A DNA stretch of 64,000 nucleotides from Bog-473 sp036268485. Its GTDB lineage: Bacteria > Actinomycetota > Acidimicrobiia > Acidimicrobiales > RAAP-2. The position numbers and the translations under genes were made by a program. Shown here piece after piece: positions 36,677 to 45,274 of this stretch. Numbering within the stretch: position 1 is the stretch's first letter; the number at the start of each line of letters is the position of its first letter. The notes beneath the pieces were generated by a model. It ran no database searches, had not been told where the DNA came from, and saw only the letters and a program-made list of their open reading frames with translations. Location of the stretch: contig DATAUC010000091.1 in the NCBI GenBank assembly GCA_036268485.1, positions 62,001-126,000 of the forward strand, given 5' to 3'.

Positions 36677-38232
36677 ACGGTGCCCGCTCCCTTCTCGCCA
36701 CCTTGGTGGGCGCCGGGGTTGACGTCTGCTTTGCCAACCCCGGAACGTCAGAGATGCACTTCGTCGCCGCGCTCGACGACGTGCCCGAGATGCGCGGCAT
36801 CCTCACCCTCTTTGAAGGCGTGGCTACCGGCGCCGCCGACGGGTACGCCCGGGTGGCCGGTCGCCCGGCGGCCACGCTGCTGCACCTGGGCCCGGGACTG
36901 GGCAATGGTCTGGCCAACCTCCACAATGCTCGGCGGGCCCGGACACCGGTGGTCAACATTGTGGGCGACCACGCCACCTATCACGCCCGTTTCGACGCCC
37001 CGCTCGAATCGGACATCGCCTCCATCGCCCGTCCAGTGTCGGGGTGGTACCGCGTCACCGCCCGGGCCGACGACGTCGCCGAGGACGCGGCCGACGCGGT
37101 CGCTGCGGCCTACGGTCCTCCCGGGTGCGTGGCCACGCTCGTCCTGCCGGCTGACTCGTCGTGGTCGGAAAGCGCCACCGGGCCAGCCGCCCCCCGGCCC
37201 CGGGCGGCGGCGGCTGAGGTCGCTGGCGACACCCTCGATGCCGTGGCCAAGGTATTGGCCTCGGGCGAGCGCACCGTGCTCTTCCTGGGCGGGACGGCCA
37301 TGCGCAGCCGGGGGCTGCAGGCGGCCAGCCGCATAGTCAATGCCACGGGAGCCACCATGCTGGGCGAGACCTTCCCGGCCAATCTGGAACGGGGCGCCGG
37401 CGTCCCGGCCATCGATCGGCTGGGCTACCTGGCCGAGTTCGCCCAGGCCCAGTTGGACGGCGTGCAGCACCTCGTCATGGTGGACGCCAAGGCCCCGGTC
37501 TCATTTTTCGCCTACCCGGGCCGACCCAGTGATTTGGTCCCCCCCGGCTGCACCGTCCATACCCTGGTTCGCCCCGGCGAGGATGCGCCGGGCGCTCTCG
37601 AAGCCCTGGCTGATGCGATCGGGGCGCCGGCCGATGGCGCCACACCGGCACCGTCATCACGTCCCGATCGTCCCACCGGTGCGCTGACGATGGAAACGCT
37701 GGCCGCGGCCATCGGGTCCGTGCTGGCCGAAGGTGCCATCGTCGTGGACGAGGGCAACACGTCGGGGTTGTTCGTGCCGGGTGCCACCGCCGGCGCCCCC
37801 CGGCACGATTGGCTGACCCTGACCGGTGGGGCCATCGGTATCGGGTTACCAGCCGCCACCGGTGCCGCCATCGCGGCACCCGATCGGCCGGTCCTGTGCC
37901 TCCAGGCTGACGGCAGCGCCATGTACACGCTGCAGGCCCTCTGGACTCAGGCCCGTGAGAGCCTGAATGTGACCACCGTCCTGTTGGCCAACCGGAGCTA
38001 TGCCATTTTGAACCTGGAGCTGCAGCGTGTGGGTGCCGATGCAGGCGGCCCGATGGCGCGCCGCCTGCTCGACCTGACCGAGCCCGACCTGGACTTCGTC
38101 GCCCTGGCTCAGGGCATGGGGGTACCGGGACAACGGGTGGAGACAGCCGAGGCGTTGGCCAGCGCCATGGAGACCAGCTTCCGCCAACCCGGCCCGTCAC
38201 TCATTGAGGTCGTACTGCCAGGGATGCGTTAG
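36673..38232 (+). CDS. ThDP-dependent enzyme, acetolactate-synthase-like
   Basis: A 519-residue member of the acetolactate synthase / benzoylformate decarboxylase group. The catalytic glutamate lies in ILTLFEGVATGAADGYARVAG, followed by LHLGPGLGNGLANLHNARR. The C-terminal ThDP/Mg site is LQADGSAMYTLQALWTQARESL, then LLANRSYAIL. No regulatory subunit is nearby, so it is more likely a catabolic 2-keto acid enzyme (decarboxylase or synthase) than the biosynthetic IlvB. It overlaps the GlcD-type gene by four bases, so the two could run in series: a 2-hydroxy acid is oxidised to a 2-keto acid, which this enzyme then converts. This is inference. Confidence 0.8.
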   Translation: MNGARSLLATLVGAGVDVCFANPGTSEMHFVAALDDVPEMRGILTLFEGVATGAADGYARVAGRPAATLLHLGPGLGNGLANLHNARRARTPVVNIVGDHATYHARFDAPLESDIASIARPVSGWYRVTARADDVAEDAADAVAAAYGPPGCVATLVLPADSSWSESATGPAAPRPRAAAAEVAGDTLDAVAKVLASGERTVLFLGGTAMRSRGLQAASRIVNATGATMLGETFPANLERGAGVPAIDRLGYLAEFAQAQLDGVQHLVMVDAKAPVSFFAYPGRPSDLVPPGCTVHTLVRPGEDAPGALEALADAIGAPADGATPAPSSRPDRPTGALTMETLAAAIGSVLAEGAIVVDEGNTSGLFVPGATAGAPRHDWLTLTGGAIGIGLPAATGAAIAAPDRPVLCLQADGSAMYTLQALWTQARESLNVTTVLLANRSYAILNLELQRVGADAGGPMARRLLDLTEPDLDFVALAQGMGVPGQRVETAEALASAMETSFRQPGPSLIEVVLPGMR

Positions 38233-38993
38233 GCAATATCGAGGACGACCGGTGCATGGTCAGACGGCTTCTGCCCCTTGCGGGCGTCGCGATCGACCCA
38301 TGACCCGGTGACCCGCTCGCTGACGTCCGGGCTGACCAGGAGGAGATCCATCCGGATGCCCCGGCCCTGATGGAAATCGCCGGCCCGGTAGTCCCACCAG
38401 CTGAAGGTGCCGGGCTCGTTGAAGCGCCGGAAGTCGTCGACCAGGCCCCACTCCTGCACTCGGCGCAATGCGGCCCGCTCGGGCTCGCTCACGTGGGTGA
38501 GGCCCTCCAGCGCGGCCGGATCCCACACATCCCCGTCGTCGGGAGCCACGTTGAAATCGCCGCATACGGCGACCGACGAACCGGCCGGGCACGACTGGTC
38601 CAACATCACCCGCAGTTGGGCCAGCCAGTCCAGCTTGAAGCCGTAGAACTCGTTGTCCAGGCTGCGCCCGTTCGGCACATAGACCGAGTGCACCCGGATC
38701 CCGCCACAGGTCGCCGCCACGATGCGGCAGCCGTGAGCATCCTCGGGTGTCGAGAAGCCGAGCACCGGGTCGAGCAGGCCCACCCGGCTGAGCAACGCCA
38801 CTCCGTTCCAACGCCCGTCCCCGTGATGGGCGGATTCGTAGCCCAGCGCACTGAACGTCTCGGCCGGGAATTTGTCATCCGCCTGCTTGGTCTCCTGCAG
38901 ACACAACACATCGGGCTTGTGTTGCTCGATCCACTGCGTCACCCGAGGCAGCCGCGCCGTCAAGGAGTTCACGTTCCAGGTGACGAGGCGCAC
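38229..38993 (-). CDS. xthA: Exodeoxyribonuclease III / AP endonuclease
   Basis: A 254-residue enzyme of the EEP family: RLVTWNVNSLTARL, DVLCLQETKQADDKF (metal-binding E), SVYVPNGRSLDNEFYGFKLDWL (catalytic Y), CGDFNVAPDDGDVWDP (D/N pair), FSWWDYRAGDFHQGRGIRMDLLL and SDHAPVVLDI (final catalytic H). It cuts DNA at abasic sites and trims 3' ends in base-excision repair. The start GTG 38993 shares its first base with the FabZ-like gene's stop (TAGTG). It converges on the ThDP enzyme with a 4-base overlap. Confidence 0.93.
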   Translation of the reverse strand: MRLVTWNVNSLTARLPRVTQWIEQHKPDVLCLQETKQADDKFPAETFSALGYESAHHGDGRWNGVALLSRVGLLDPVLGFSTPEDAHGCRIVAATCGGIRVHSVYVPNGRSLDNEFYGFKLDWLAQLRVMLDQSCPAGSSVAVCGDFNVAPDDGDVWDPAALEGLTHVSEPERAALRRVQEWGLVDDFRRFNEPGTFSWWDYRAGDFHQGRGIRMDLLLVSPDVSERVTGSWVDRDARKGQKPSDHAPVVLDIA

Positions 38994-39427
38994 TAGCCGG
39001 CACCGCTATCCACTATGACGAACAACAGGTCTGCTTCACAGGCCTTCTGCCCGTCCACTGATGCCACACCGTGTCCCTTGCCAGCCCGGGCCGACATGCG
39101 GTCGAGCGTCACGACGAGGTCGAGCGTGTCGCCCGGGACGACCTGGCGGCGGAAGCGTGCCCGCTCGATACCGCCGAAGAGGGGGAGCTTGCCGGCATAG
39201 CGGTCGTCGAGCAGCACGGCGATGCCTCCCAACTGGGCCAACGATTCGACCATCAGGACACCGGGCAGGGTGGGCCGCCCGGGGAAGTGGCCACCGAAGA
39301 AGGACTCCTCCCCGGTGAGTTCCCAGTGACCAGCCGCCGAGAGACCCGGTTCGACCGCGGTGACCGCAGTGACGAAGAGGAATGGCGGCCGATGCGGCAG
39401 GACGGCAGCGGGATCGGGCATCTCCAT
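38993..39427 (-). CDS. fabZ: FabZ-like 3-hydroxyacyl-ACP dehydratase
   Basis: A 144-residue single hot-dog domain. LPHRPPFLFVTAV (catalytic H), GHFPGRPTLPGVLMVESLAQLGG (catalytic E) and FRRQVVPGDTL are as in FabZ, which removes water from beta-hydroxyacyl-ACP in fatty-acid synthesis. No other fatty-acid synthesis gene is close. The reading frame ends inside the start of the AP endonuclease gene, an unusual pairing that may be only compactness. Confidence 0.85.
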   Translation of the reverse strand: MEMPDPAAVLPHRPPFLFVTAVTAVEPGLSAAGHWELTGEESFFGGHFPGRPTLPGVLMVESLAQLGGIAVLLDDRYAGKLPLFGGIERARFRRQVVPGDTLDLVVTLDRMSARAGKGHGVASVDGQKACEADLLFVIVDSGAG

Positions 39428-39452
39428 CCGGCGAGACTACCGATCCACCCGG

Positions 39453-40739
39453 TCAGGAAGCGGCGCTGGCTGCTTTCTTGGCTGGGGTCCGTCGCTTCTT
39501 GGGGGGCGGCACCGGTAGTGCCAGCTCGGCCACTCGGCGCGGTGGATCGAGGCTCTGGAGCGTGAAGGGCCGGACCTCGCCCTTGGTCAATACCTGGCGC
39601 GCCTTGGTTGGTGGTGGGGTTCCCATGGCGCTCAGCGGAATGTAGCAATGGAGGCTGCCGCCATCGGGTAGTGCCACATCGACCATGGCTCCGTGCGAGG
39701 TGAAGGAGACAACCTCTCCCTCAATTGTGCTGCCCACCGGATACGTGGCCACGAACGTGATGAACGACAAGGGTGCGTTCACTGCGGGCGGCGGCGTGGA
39801 CGATTGCTTCCTTATCGGCTTCGCCTCTGGTTCGGAGGCGGCCTTCTTGGCCACGGCCTTTTTGGCCGCCGCCGCCTTCTTGGGCGGCACTTCTTTCTTG
39901 GCCGCCACTGCCTTTTTGGCCACGGCCTTTTTGACGGTGGCCTTCTTGGTGGTGGTTTTCTTGGCCGCCACTGCCTTCTTGGGGGCCTTTTCCGCCTTGT
40001 TGGCCACCGCCTTCTTCTTGGTGGTGGCCTTGGTTGGCTTCTTGGGTGTCGGTGGATCGATGACCTCGGCCAGCGCTTCGTTGATGGCGCTGGAGATAAC
40101 GGGGTCATCGGTGGCGGCACGGCGCCTACCTCGAGGGTCCGGCGGTGGTGCCGTCGGCGTGATGGGCCAGGTCATCTCCACTTTGGGCTCGGACTTCTTG
40201 GGCGCCCGCTTGGCGGCCTTCTTGGCCGCCTTGGCCAATTCGGCTGCCTTGGCCGGCGCCGAGTTCGGGTCTTTGCGCGACTTCTCGGCCGTGGCGGCTC
40301 GGCTCTTGGGGCCTCGAATGGGCAGCCGGGGCGTGAAGATCCATCCGACCCCGGGCACCGGCTTGCCGCCAATCAAGCGGCCATCATCGAAGAGCCACGG
40401 GTGCTCACCATGGAACTCCTGGAACGAGTCATTGGACAGCACGATGGCGCCGGTACGCTCGGCAATGCGCAGAACGAACGCGTCGCCGCGACCGATCGCC
40501 CCGGCCGGGGGCGATACCACCTCGCCATTGAGCATGGCTTCTCGCACGAGATCGCGCTCGGACTCATCGATCCGGTGCTCAAACGAGGCATCGACCACCA
40601 CAGTGATTTGAGCTTCGGGATCCTCCTCGGCGTAGGCGCGCACAGCCTCGTCGAGCTGTTGCAAGCTGGGAAGCGTTCGTCCTTCGGTGGCCAGGTTGGA
40701 CCCGTCCACCACGACGTGATGTGGATTAACCAATGGCAC
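39453..40739 (-). CDS. NYN/PIN nuclease - H1-like linker - S1 domain fusion
   Basis: The N-terminal 150 residues resemble the NYN/PIN nuclease domain of the Zc3h12a (Regnase) group: HHVVVDGSNLATEGR (first D at about 12), ITVVVDASFEHRID, GRGDAFVLRIAERTGAIVLSNDSF and EFHGEHPWLFDDGRLIG. The middle (about 165-335) is a lysine/alanine-rich H1-like linker with many AKKA units. Then comes an S1-type RNA-binding domain (GSTIEGEVVSFTSHGAMVDVALPDGG, then YIPLSAMG), and another basic tail ends it. So it is probably an RNA-cutting enzyme with two RNA- or DNA-binding parts. The start is GTG 40739 (or TTG 40733), overlapping the 3' end of the OdhA gene by about 14 bases, so it may be co-transcribed with it. 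An upstream start at 40781 is not supported. Confidence 0.72.
   Translation of the reverse strand: MPLVNPHHVVVDGSNLATEGRTLPSLQQLDEAVRAYAEEDPEAQITVVVDASFEHRIDESERDLVREAMLNGEVVSPPAGAIGRGDAFVLRIAERTGAIVLSNDSFQEFHGEHPWLFDDGRLIGGKPVPGVGWIFTPRLPIRGPKSRAATAEKSRKDPNSAPAKAAELAKAAKKAAKRAPKKSEPKVEMTWPITPTAPPPDPRGRRRAATDDPVISSAINEALAEVIDPPTPKKPTKATTKKKAVANKAEKAPKKAVAAKKTTTKKATVKKAVAKKAVAAKKEVPPKKAAAAKKAVAKKAASEPEAKPIRKQSSTPPPAVNAPLSFITFVATYPVGSTIEGEVVSFTSHGAMVDVALPDGGSLHCYIPLSAMGTPPPTKARQVLTKGEVRPFTLQSLDPPRRVAELALPVPPPKKRRTPAKKAASAAS
39800..40260 (-). repeat. Low-complexity lysine/alanine codon repeats (AAGAAGGC-type)
   Basis: Inside the NYN-S1 gene the DNA is built from many imperfect copies of a GCC-AAG-AAG unit, giving AKKA, AKKK and AKKT in the protein. 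It is a protein linker and not an array of DNA elements. Confidence 0.75.
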
Positions 40740-43700
40740 GCTGCAACAGATCGGCCTGCTCCAACTGATGCAGTGCGGCACTCCCGATGGCGGGACTGGA
40801 CGACTCGTTCCGGCTCACGTGCCGAAGGCGAAGGTGCTCAGGCAGCACCGCGTGGAGGCGGGCGTGGACGAACGACCAGGCTCCCATGTTCTCCGGCTCT
40901 TCTTGCAACCACACCACTTCTTCGGCCTTGCCGTAACGACCGAAGAGCGCGGTGATGAGATCGACCGGCCAGGGGTAGAGCTGCTCAATACGTACGACAG
41001 CGACGGCGGCAGCGGCCCCAGCGTCTTCGCCCGCCAGTTGATCCCGACGCTGGAGGGCCTCATGGGCAACCTTTCCGCTGCACAGCACGATGCGGCGCAC
41101 GGTACTCGGGTCGGACACTCCCCCATCGTCGATGACGTGCTGGAACGAACCTTCCTCCAGCTCGGAAAAATGCGAGCGGGAGGCCTGAGCCCGCAGCATC
41201 GACTTGGGTGTGACCACGATGAGCGGGCGCTTGGGCGTACTCAGGGCCTGCGACCGCAGCAGGTGGAAGTACTGGGCCGAGGTCGAAGGGATGGTGACCC
41301 GAAGATTGCCTCGGGCACAGAGGGAAAGGAACCGTTCGAAGCGCGACGACGAGTGCTCGGGTCCCTGCCCTTCGTACCCGTGCGGAAGCAGCATGACCAG
41401 ACCGGCGTATTGCCCCCACTTGACCTCGGCCGAGGCCAAGAAATTGTCGATGATGATCTGGGCCCCGTTGCCGAAGTCGCCGAACTGCGCCTCCCAGGCC
41501 ACCAACGCCTCGGGCGCTTCGACGGAGTAGCCGTACTCGAACCCGACGGCGGCGTACTCAGAGAGGAGCGAGTCGCGCACAGTGAAACCGCCCGGCTCCA
41601 GCTCGGCTGAGGCCAGGCCTCCGGCATCGACCCGTCGCAGCCCGTCGTGCAGATGAGCCAATGGGATGAACTCTTCGGCCGTGGCGTAGTCGACCAGCAC
41701 GGCGTGGCGGTGGCTGAACGTACCCCGACGGGTGTCCTGGCCGGTCAGGCGAACGTTGATCCCTTCCTGAAGGAGAGAACCGATTGATAGCGCCTCGGCC
41801 AGGGCCCAGTCGACCTGGCCGCTCGCCACGAGCTCATCCCGTTGCGCGAATTGGCGCTCCAGCTTGGGATGGATGGTGAAGCCGTCGGGCACCGTGCGCA
41901 CCACGGAGGCCAGCGCCCGCAGGACGTCACCGGGGACACCTGTCTGCGCCGAGGCCCGATCGGCGTCGCCCCGATCGTGCACCGGTAAGTGGGTCGGGGC
42001 CAGCGACGGCTCGCCCCGCACCTCGTCCAGCACGGTCTGGAGCTTGCTGTTGAAGTCGTCGAGCGCACTCTCGGCTTCTTCGAGCGTGATATCGCCTCGC
42101 CGCACCAGGGTCTCGGTGTAGAGCTTGCGCACGGACCGCTTGGCGTCGATGCGCTGGTACATGAGGGGCTGGGTGTAACTGGGGTCGTCACCCTCGTTGT
42201 GCCCGTGCTTGCGGTAGCAGACCAGGTCGATCACGACGTCCTTGTGGAACGTCTGCCGGAACGAGAAGGCCAGCCGGGCGGCCCGGACACACGCCTCGGG
42301 ATCATCACCGTTGACATGGAAGATGGGCGCCTGCACCATCTTGGCCACATCGGTCGGGTATACCGAACTGCGGGCCGATGCCGGCGCCGTGGTGAATCCG
42401 AGCTGGTTGTTGATCACCACGTGAACCGTGCCGCCGGTGCGGTAACCCGAAAGCCCCGAAAGGTTCAGCGTCTCGGCCACCACACCCTGGCCGGCAAAGG
42501 CGGCATCGCCGTGCACGAGCACCGACATGCACGGGAAGCCGTACCGGCCCTCGGACATGGCCTTGGGCGTGCCGTCGGTCGGAGGCGACAGACGATCTTG
42601 CTTGGCCCGCGTCATGCCTTCGACAACGGGGTCTACCGCTTCGAGGTGGGACGGGTTCGAGGCCAACGTGACCGGCAAGTCCTCCCCGGCGCTGCCCTTG
42701 AAGACCCCGCGGGCCCCCTTGTGGTACTTCACGTCACCCGAACCTTGCACCGACTCGGGATCGAGATTTCCTTCGAATTCCTCGAAGATCTCCCGGTACG
42801 ACTTGCCCACGATGTTGGCCAGGACGTTGAGCCGGCCCCGGTGCGACATCCCCATGACGACTTCGGCCACGCCCGATCCCGCGGCGGCATCGAGCAAAGT
42901 ATCAAGCAGAACGATGGTCGACTCCGCCCCTTCCAGGCCGAAGCGCTTCTGCCCGACGTAGCGGGTGTGCAGGAAACGTTCGAAGACCTCGGCCGCGTTC
43001 AGACGACCGAGGATGTGCTGCTGCTCATCCTGGTTCAGCGTGGTTGGCTGCCCCTCGACATGTTGCTGGATCCAGCGCTTCTGCTCGGGATCCTGAATAT
43101 GCATGTACTCGATGCCCAGGGTGCGGCAGTAGGCGTCGCGCAAAACGTGCAGAATCTCGTCGAGCGTGGCCACTTCCCGCCCGGCCAACCCGTCGGCCAC
43201 GAAGGTGCGGGGCAGGTCCCAGATGGTCAGGCCGTACGTCAGCGGATCGAGCTCGGTGTGGATGTGGGGTGGCTCGGCATCCAACGGGTCGAGGTGGGCA
43301 ATCAGGTGGCCGCGCACCCGGTACATGTTGATCAGGGTCTGCACCCTGACCTGCTTGACCAGGCGCTGATGCTCGCCCTCGTCCCCGACATCGCCGGCGT
43401 TGGAATCGACCTGCCAGCGCACCGGCTCATACGGGACGCCCATCGATTCGAACAAGGCGTCGTAGAACCCGTCGGCCCCGGTCAAAAGTGCGGCCACACG
43501 CCCCAGGAAGATGCCGGACTCGGCCCCTTGAATGATGCGGTGGTCATAGGTCGACGTCAAGGTGACGACCTTGCCCAAACCCAACTGAGCCATGACCCGG
43601 GGATCGGCGGCCTCGAATCCGGCCGGATAGCCGAGGGCGCCGACTCCGATGATGGCTCCCTGGCCGGGCATGAGTCGGGGTACCGACTGCACCGTGCCCA

Positions 43701-44421
43701 GCGTGCCCGGATTGGTAAGGGTCACCGTGGTGCCGCTGAAGTCGTCGGGCGAGATCTTGTTGGTGTGGATCTTGCGGATCAGGTCCTCGTAAGCCACCAC
43801 AAAGGAACGGAAGTCGAGTGTGTCCGCCTCACGGATGCAGGGCACCAAGAGGGTGCGCGACCCGTCGCTCTTCTCCTGGTCGACGGCCAGGCCGAGACCG
43901 ACATGCTTGTGATGGATGATGCCCGGCTTGCCCGTGCCGGCCACCTCGTCGACGAAGGCGGCGTTCAACGCCGGCACGTCGGCCAGAGCACGCACGATGG
44001 CGTACCCGATGAGGTGGGTGAAGCTGACCTTGGCCCCGGTGGTGCGAGCCAGCTGATTGTTGAGGACTTGCCGGTTGACCTCGAGCAGTCGGGCCGGGAT
44101 GCTGCGCACGCTGGTGGCGGTAGGTACGGCCAGGCTGGCCTCCATGTTGGCCACAATGCGCGACGCCGCTCCCTTGAGAACGACGGCCTCGTCAGTCCCA
44201 ACGGGCGATGCTGGGGCGGGAACGCGGGCAGCTGGCGGGGCGGCAACGGCAGGTGCGGTGGCCGATTGGGGTGCCGGAACCGGTGCCGGCCGGTAGTCGG
44301 CGAAGAACTCCTGCCAACTCTCACTGACCGAGGTTGGATCGACCACGAATCGGTCGTACATGTCGTCCACCAGCCACGCGTTGGGGCCAAATGAACCCGA
44401 TGGAGCGGCTGGCTGCGACAT
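40726..44421 (-). CDS. kgd: Fused 2-oxoglutarate dehydrogenase E2/E1 (OdhA/Kgd)
   Basis: A 1231-residue protein with the actinobacterial OdhA/Kgd plan. It starts with FGPNAWLVDDMYDRFVVDP, then a Pro/Ala linker, an E2-like acyltransferase domain (SFTHLIGYAIVRALADVPALN and TSTYDHRIIQGAESG), and the E1 dehydrogenase (GMSHRGRLNVLANIVGK, GDAAFAGQGVVAETLNLS for ThDP, HVVINNQLGFTT). It catalyses oxidative decarboxylation of 2-oxoglutarate in the TCA cycle, in complex with E2p and lipoamide dehydrogenase. There is no lipoyl domain in the chain, which is normal for this type. The true start is ATG 44421, with TATGGT six bases before it (possible leaderless start) and a GGTGGGA site; the longer frame to 44622 is wrong. 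Confidence 0.95.
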   Translation of the reverse strand: MSQPAAPSGSFGPNAWLVDDMYDRFVVDPTSVSESWQEFFADYRPAPVPAPQSATAPAVAAPPAARVPAPASPVGTDEAVVLKGAASRIVANMEASLAVPTATSVRSIPARLLEVNRQVLNNQLARTTGAKVSFTHLIGYAIVRALADVPALNAAFVDEVAGTGKPGIIHHKHVGLGLAVDQEKSDGSRTLLVPCIREADTLDFRSFVVAYEDLIRKIHTNKISPDDFSGTTVTLTNPGTLGTVQSVPRLMPGQGAIIGVGALGYPAGFEAADPRVMAQLGLGKVVTLTSTYDHRIIQGAESGIFLGRVAALLTGADGFYDALFESMGVPYEPVRWQVDSNAGDVGDEGEHQRLVKQVRVQTLINMYRVRGHLIAHLDPLDAEPPHIHTELDPLTYGLTIWDLPRTFVADGLAGREVATLDEILHVLRDAYCRTLGIEYMHIQDPEQKRWIQQHVEGQPTTLNQDEQQHILGRLNAAEVFERFLHTRYVGQKRFGLEGAESTIVLLDTLLDAAAGSGVAEVVMGMSHRGRLNVLANIVGKSYREIFEEFEGNLDPESVQGSGDVKYHKGARGVFKGSAGEDLPVTLASNPSHLEAVDPVVEGMTRAKQDRLSPPTDGTPKAMSEGRYGFPCMSVLVHGDAAFAGQGVVAETLNLSGLSGYRTGGTVHVVINNQLGFTTAPASARSSVYPTDVAKMVQAPIFHVNGDDPEACVRAARLAFSFRQTFHKDVVIDLVCYRKHGHNEGDDPSYTQPLMYQRIDAKRSVRKLYTETLVRRGDITLEEAESALDDFNSKLQTVLDEVRGEPSLAPTHLPVHDRGDADRASAQTGVPGDVLRALASVVRTVPDGFTIHPKLERQFAQRDELVASGQVDWALAEALSIGSLLQEGINVRLTGQDTRRGTFSHRHAVLVDYATAEEFIPLAHLHDGLRRVDAGGLASAELEPGGFTVRDSLLSEYAAVGFEYGYSVEAPEALVAWEAQFGDFGNGAQIIIDNFLASAEVKWGQYAGLVMLLPHGYEGQGPEHSSSRFERFLSLCARGNLRVTIPSTSAQYFHLLRSQALSTPKRPLIVVTPKSMLRAQASRSHFSELEEGSFQHVIDDGGVSDPSTVRRIVLCSGKVAHEALQRRDQLAGEDAGAAAAVAVVRIEQLYPWPVDLITALFGRYGKAEEVVWLQEEPENMGAWSFVHARLHAVLPEHLRLRHVSRNESSSPAIGSAALHQLEQADLLQRAIG

Positions 44422-44482
44422 AGTCCCACCATACCGGGGGCGCCCGGGGTGTTGAGGCAGGGCGATATCGTCACCGCTGCCT

Positions 44483-45274
44483 ATGACCTTTCCGGCTGGA
44501 CTCCATGTAATTGAGCGGCCGGCGCCTGATCCGGGCGCACCGACCGTGGTCCTCGTCCACGGGTCGCTGGATCGGGCCGAGAGCTTTCGGCGGGTCATGC
44601 GGCGCATGCCCGACGTCTCCATGATCGCCTATGACCGCCGCGGCTACCAGGGGTCACGGGACGCCGGGGTGGTCGACCTCGGCGGTCACATCGCCGATCT
44701 GGTCGACATGCTCATGGACATCAGGGCCCGGAGCCACGGCATGCTTTCGGTCATCGGCCACAGCATCGGGGGAGACGTGGTCATCGGAGCCGCCCTGGCT
44801 GAGCCTCGATGCTGCGACTCCATCGGGGCCTTTGAGCCCCCGATGCCCTGGCTGGGCTTTCGCCGCGCGCAGCCGGGGGACGACGGACCGCGGGAGTGGA
44901 CGCCGCTGGCCGACGATCCCGAGGTCGAAGTTGAGCGGTTCTTCTCCCGGATGGTCAGTCCGTCGGCGTGGGCCCGCCTGTCAGAGGAAGGGCGCGCCTC
45001 CCGTCGGGCCGACGGGCCGGCACTGATAGCTGACCTGGGGTCCATTCGAGGCCCGGCCCCCTTCGACGTCGAGCTCCTCAGCATTCCGGTGTTGTTCGGC
45101 ATGGGCGGGGCCGCCAGCCAGCCGCACCACCGTCGAGGAGTCACGTGGCTGGGCTCCCATGTCCCCGGCGCCAGCACGTTCGAAGTGGAGGGCGCCCAGC
45201 ACGGCGCGCATCTCTCTCATCCTGACGGCTTTGCCACATTTATCCGAGCGGTGATCGCCCTGGGCTCTCCCTAA
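44483..45274 (+). CDS. Alpha/beta hydrolase
   Basis: A 263-residue protein with VVLVHGSLDRAESFRRV (oxyanion), MIAYDRRGYQGS, the nucleophile elbow VIGHSIGGDVVIGAAL and a C-terminal catalytic H in EGAQHGAHLSHPD. An acid is likely near IPVLFGMGG, although the usual D is not clear. The substrate is unknown. It is divergent from OdhA with 61 bases between, so a shared control region is possible. It converges with the DMT transporter by a 4-base overlap. Confidence 0.82.
   Translation: MTFPAGLHVIERPAPDPGAPTVVLVHGSLDRAESFRRVMRRMPDVSMIAYDRRGYQGSRDAGVVDLGGHIADLVDMLMDIRARSHGMLSVIGHSIGGDVVIGAALAEPRCCDSIGAFEPPMPWLGFRRAQPGDDGPREWTPLADDPEVEVERFFSRMVSPSAWARLSEEGRASRRADGPALIADLGSIRGPAPFDVELLSIPVLFGMGGAASQPHHRRGVTWLGSHVPGASTFEVEGAQHGAHLSHPDGFATFIRAVIALGSP

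Noticed and set aside
41989..44394. Very long plus-strand frame opposite OdhA (801 codons)
   Set aside because: It is the antisense of the confirmed OdhA reading frame; long antisense frames are expected in high-GC DNA.
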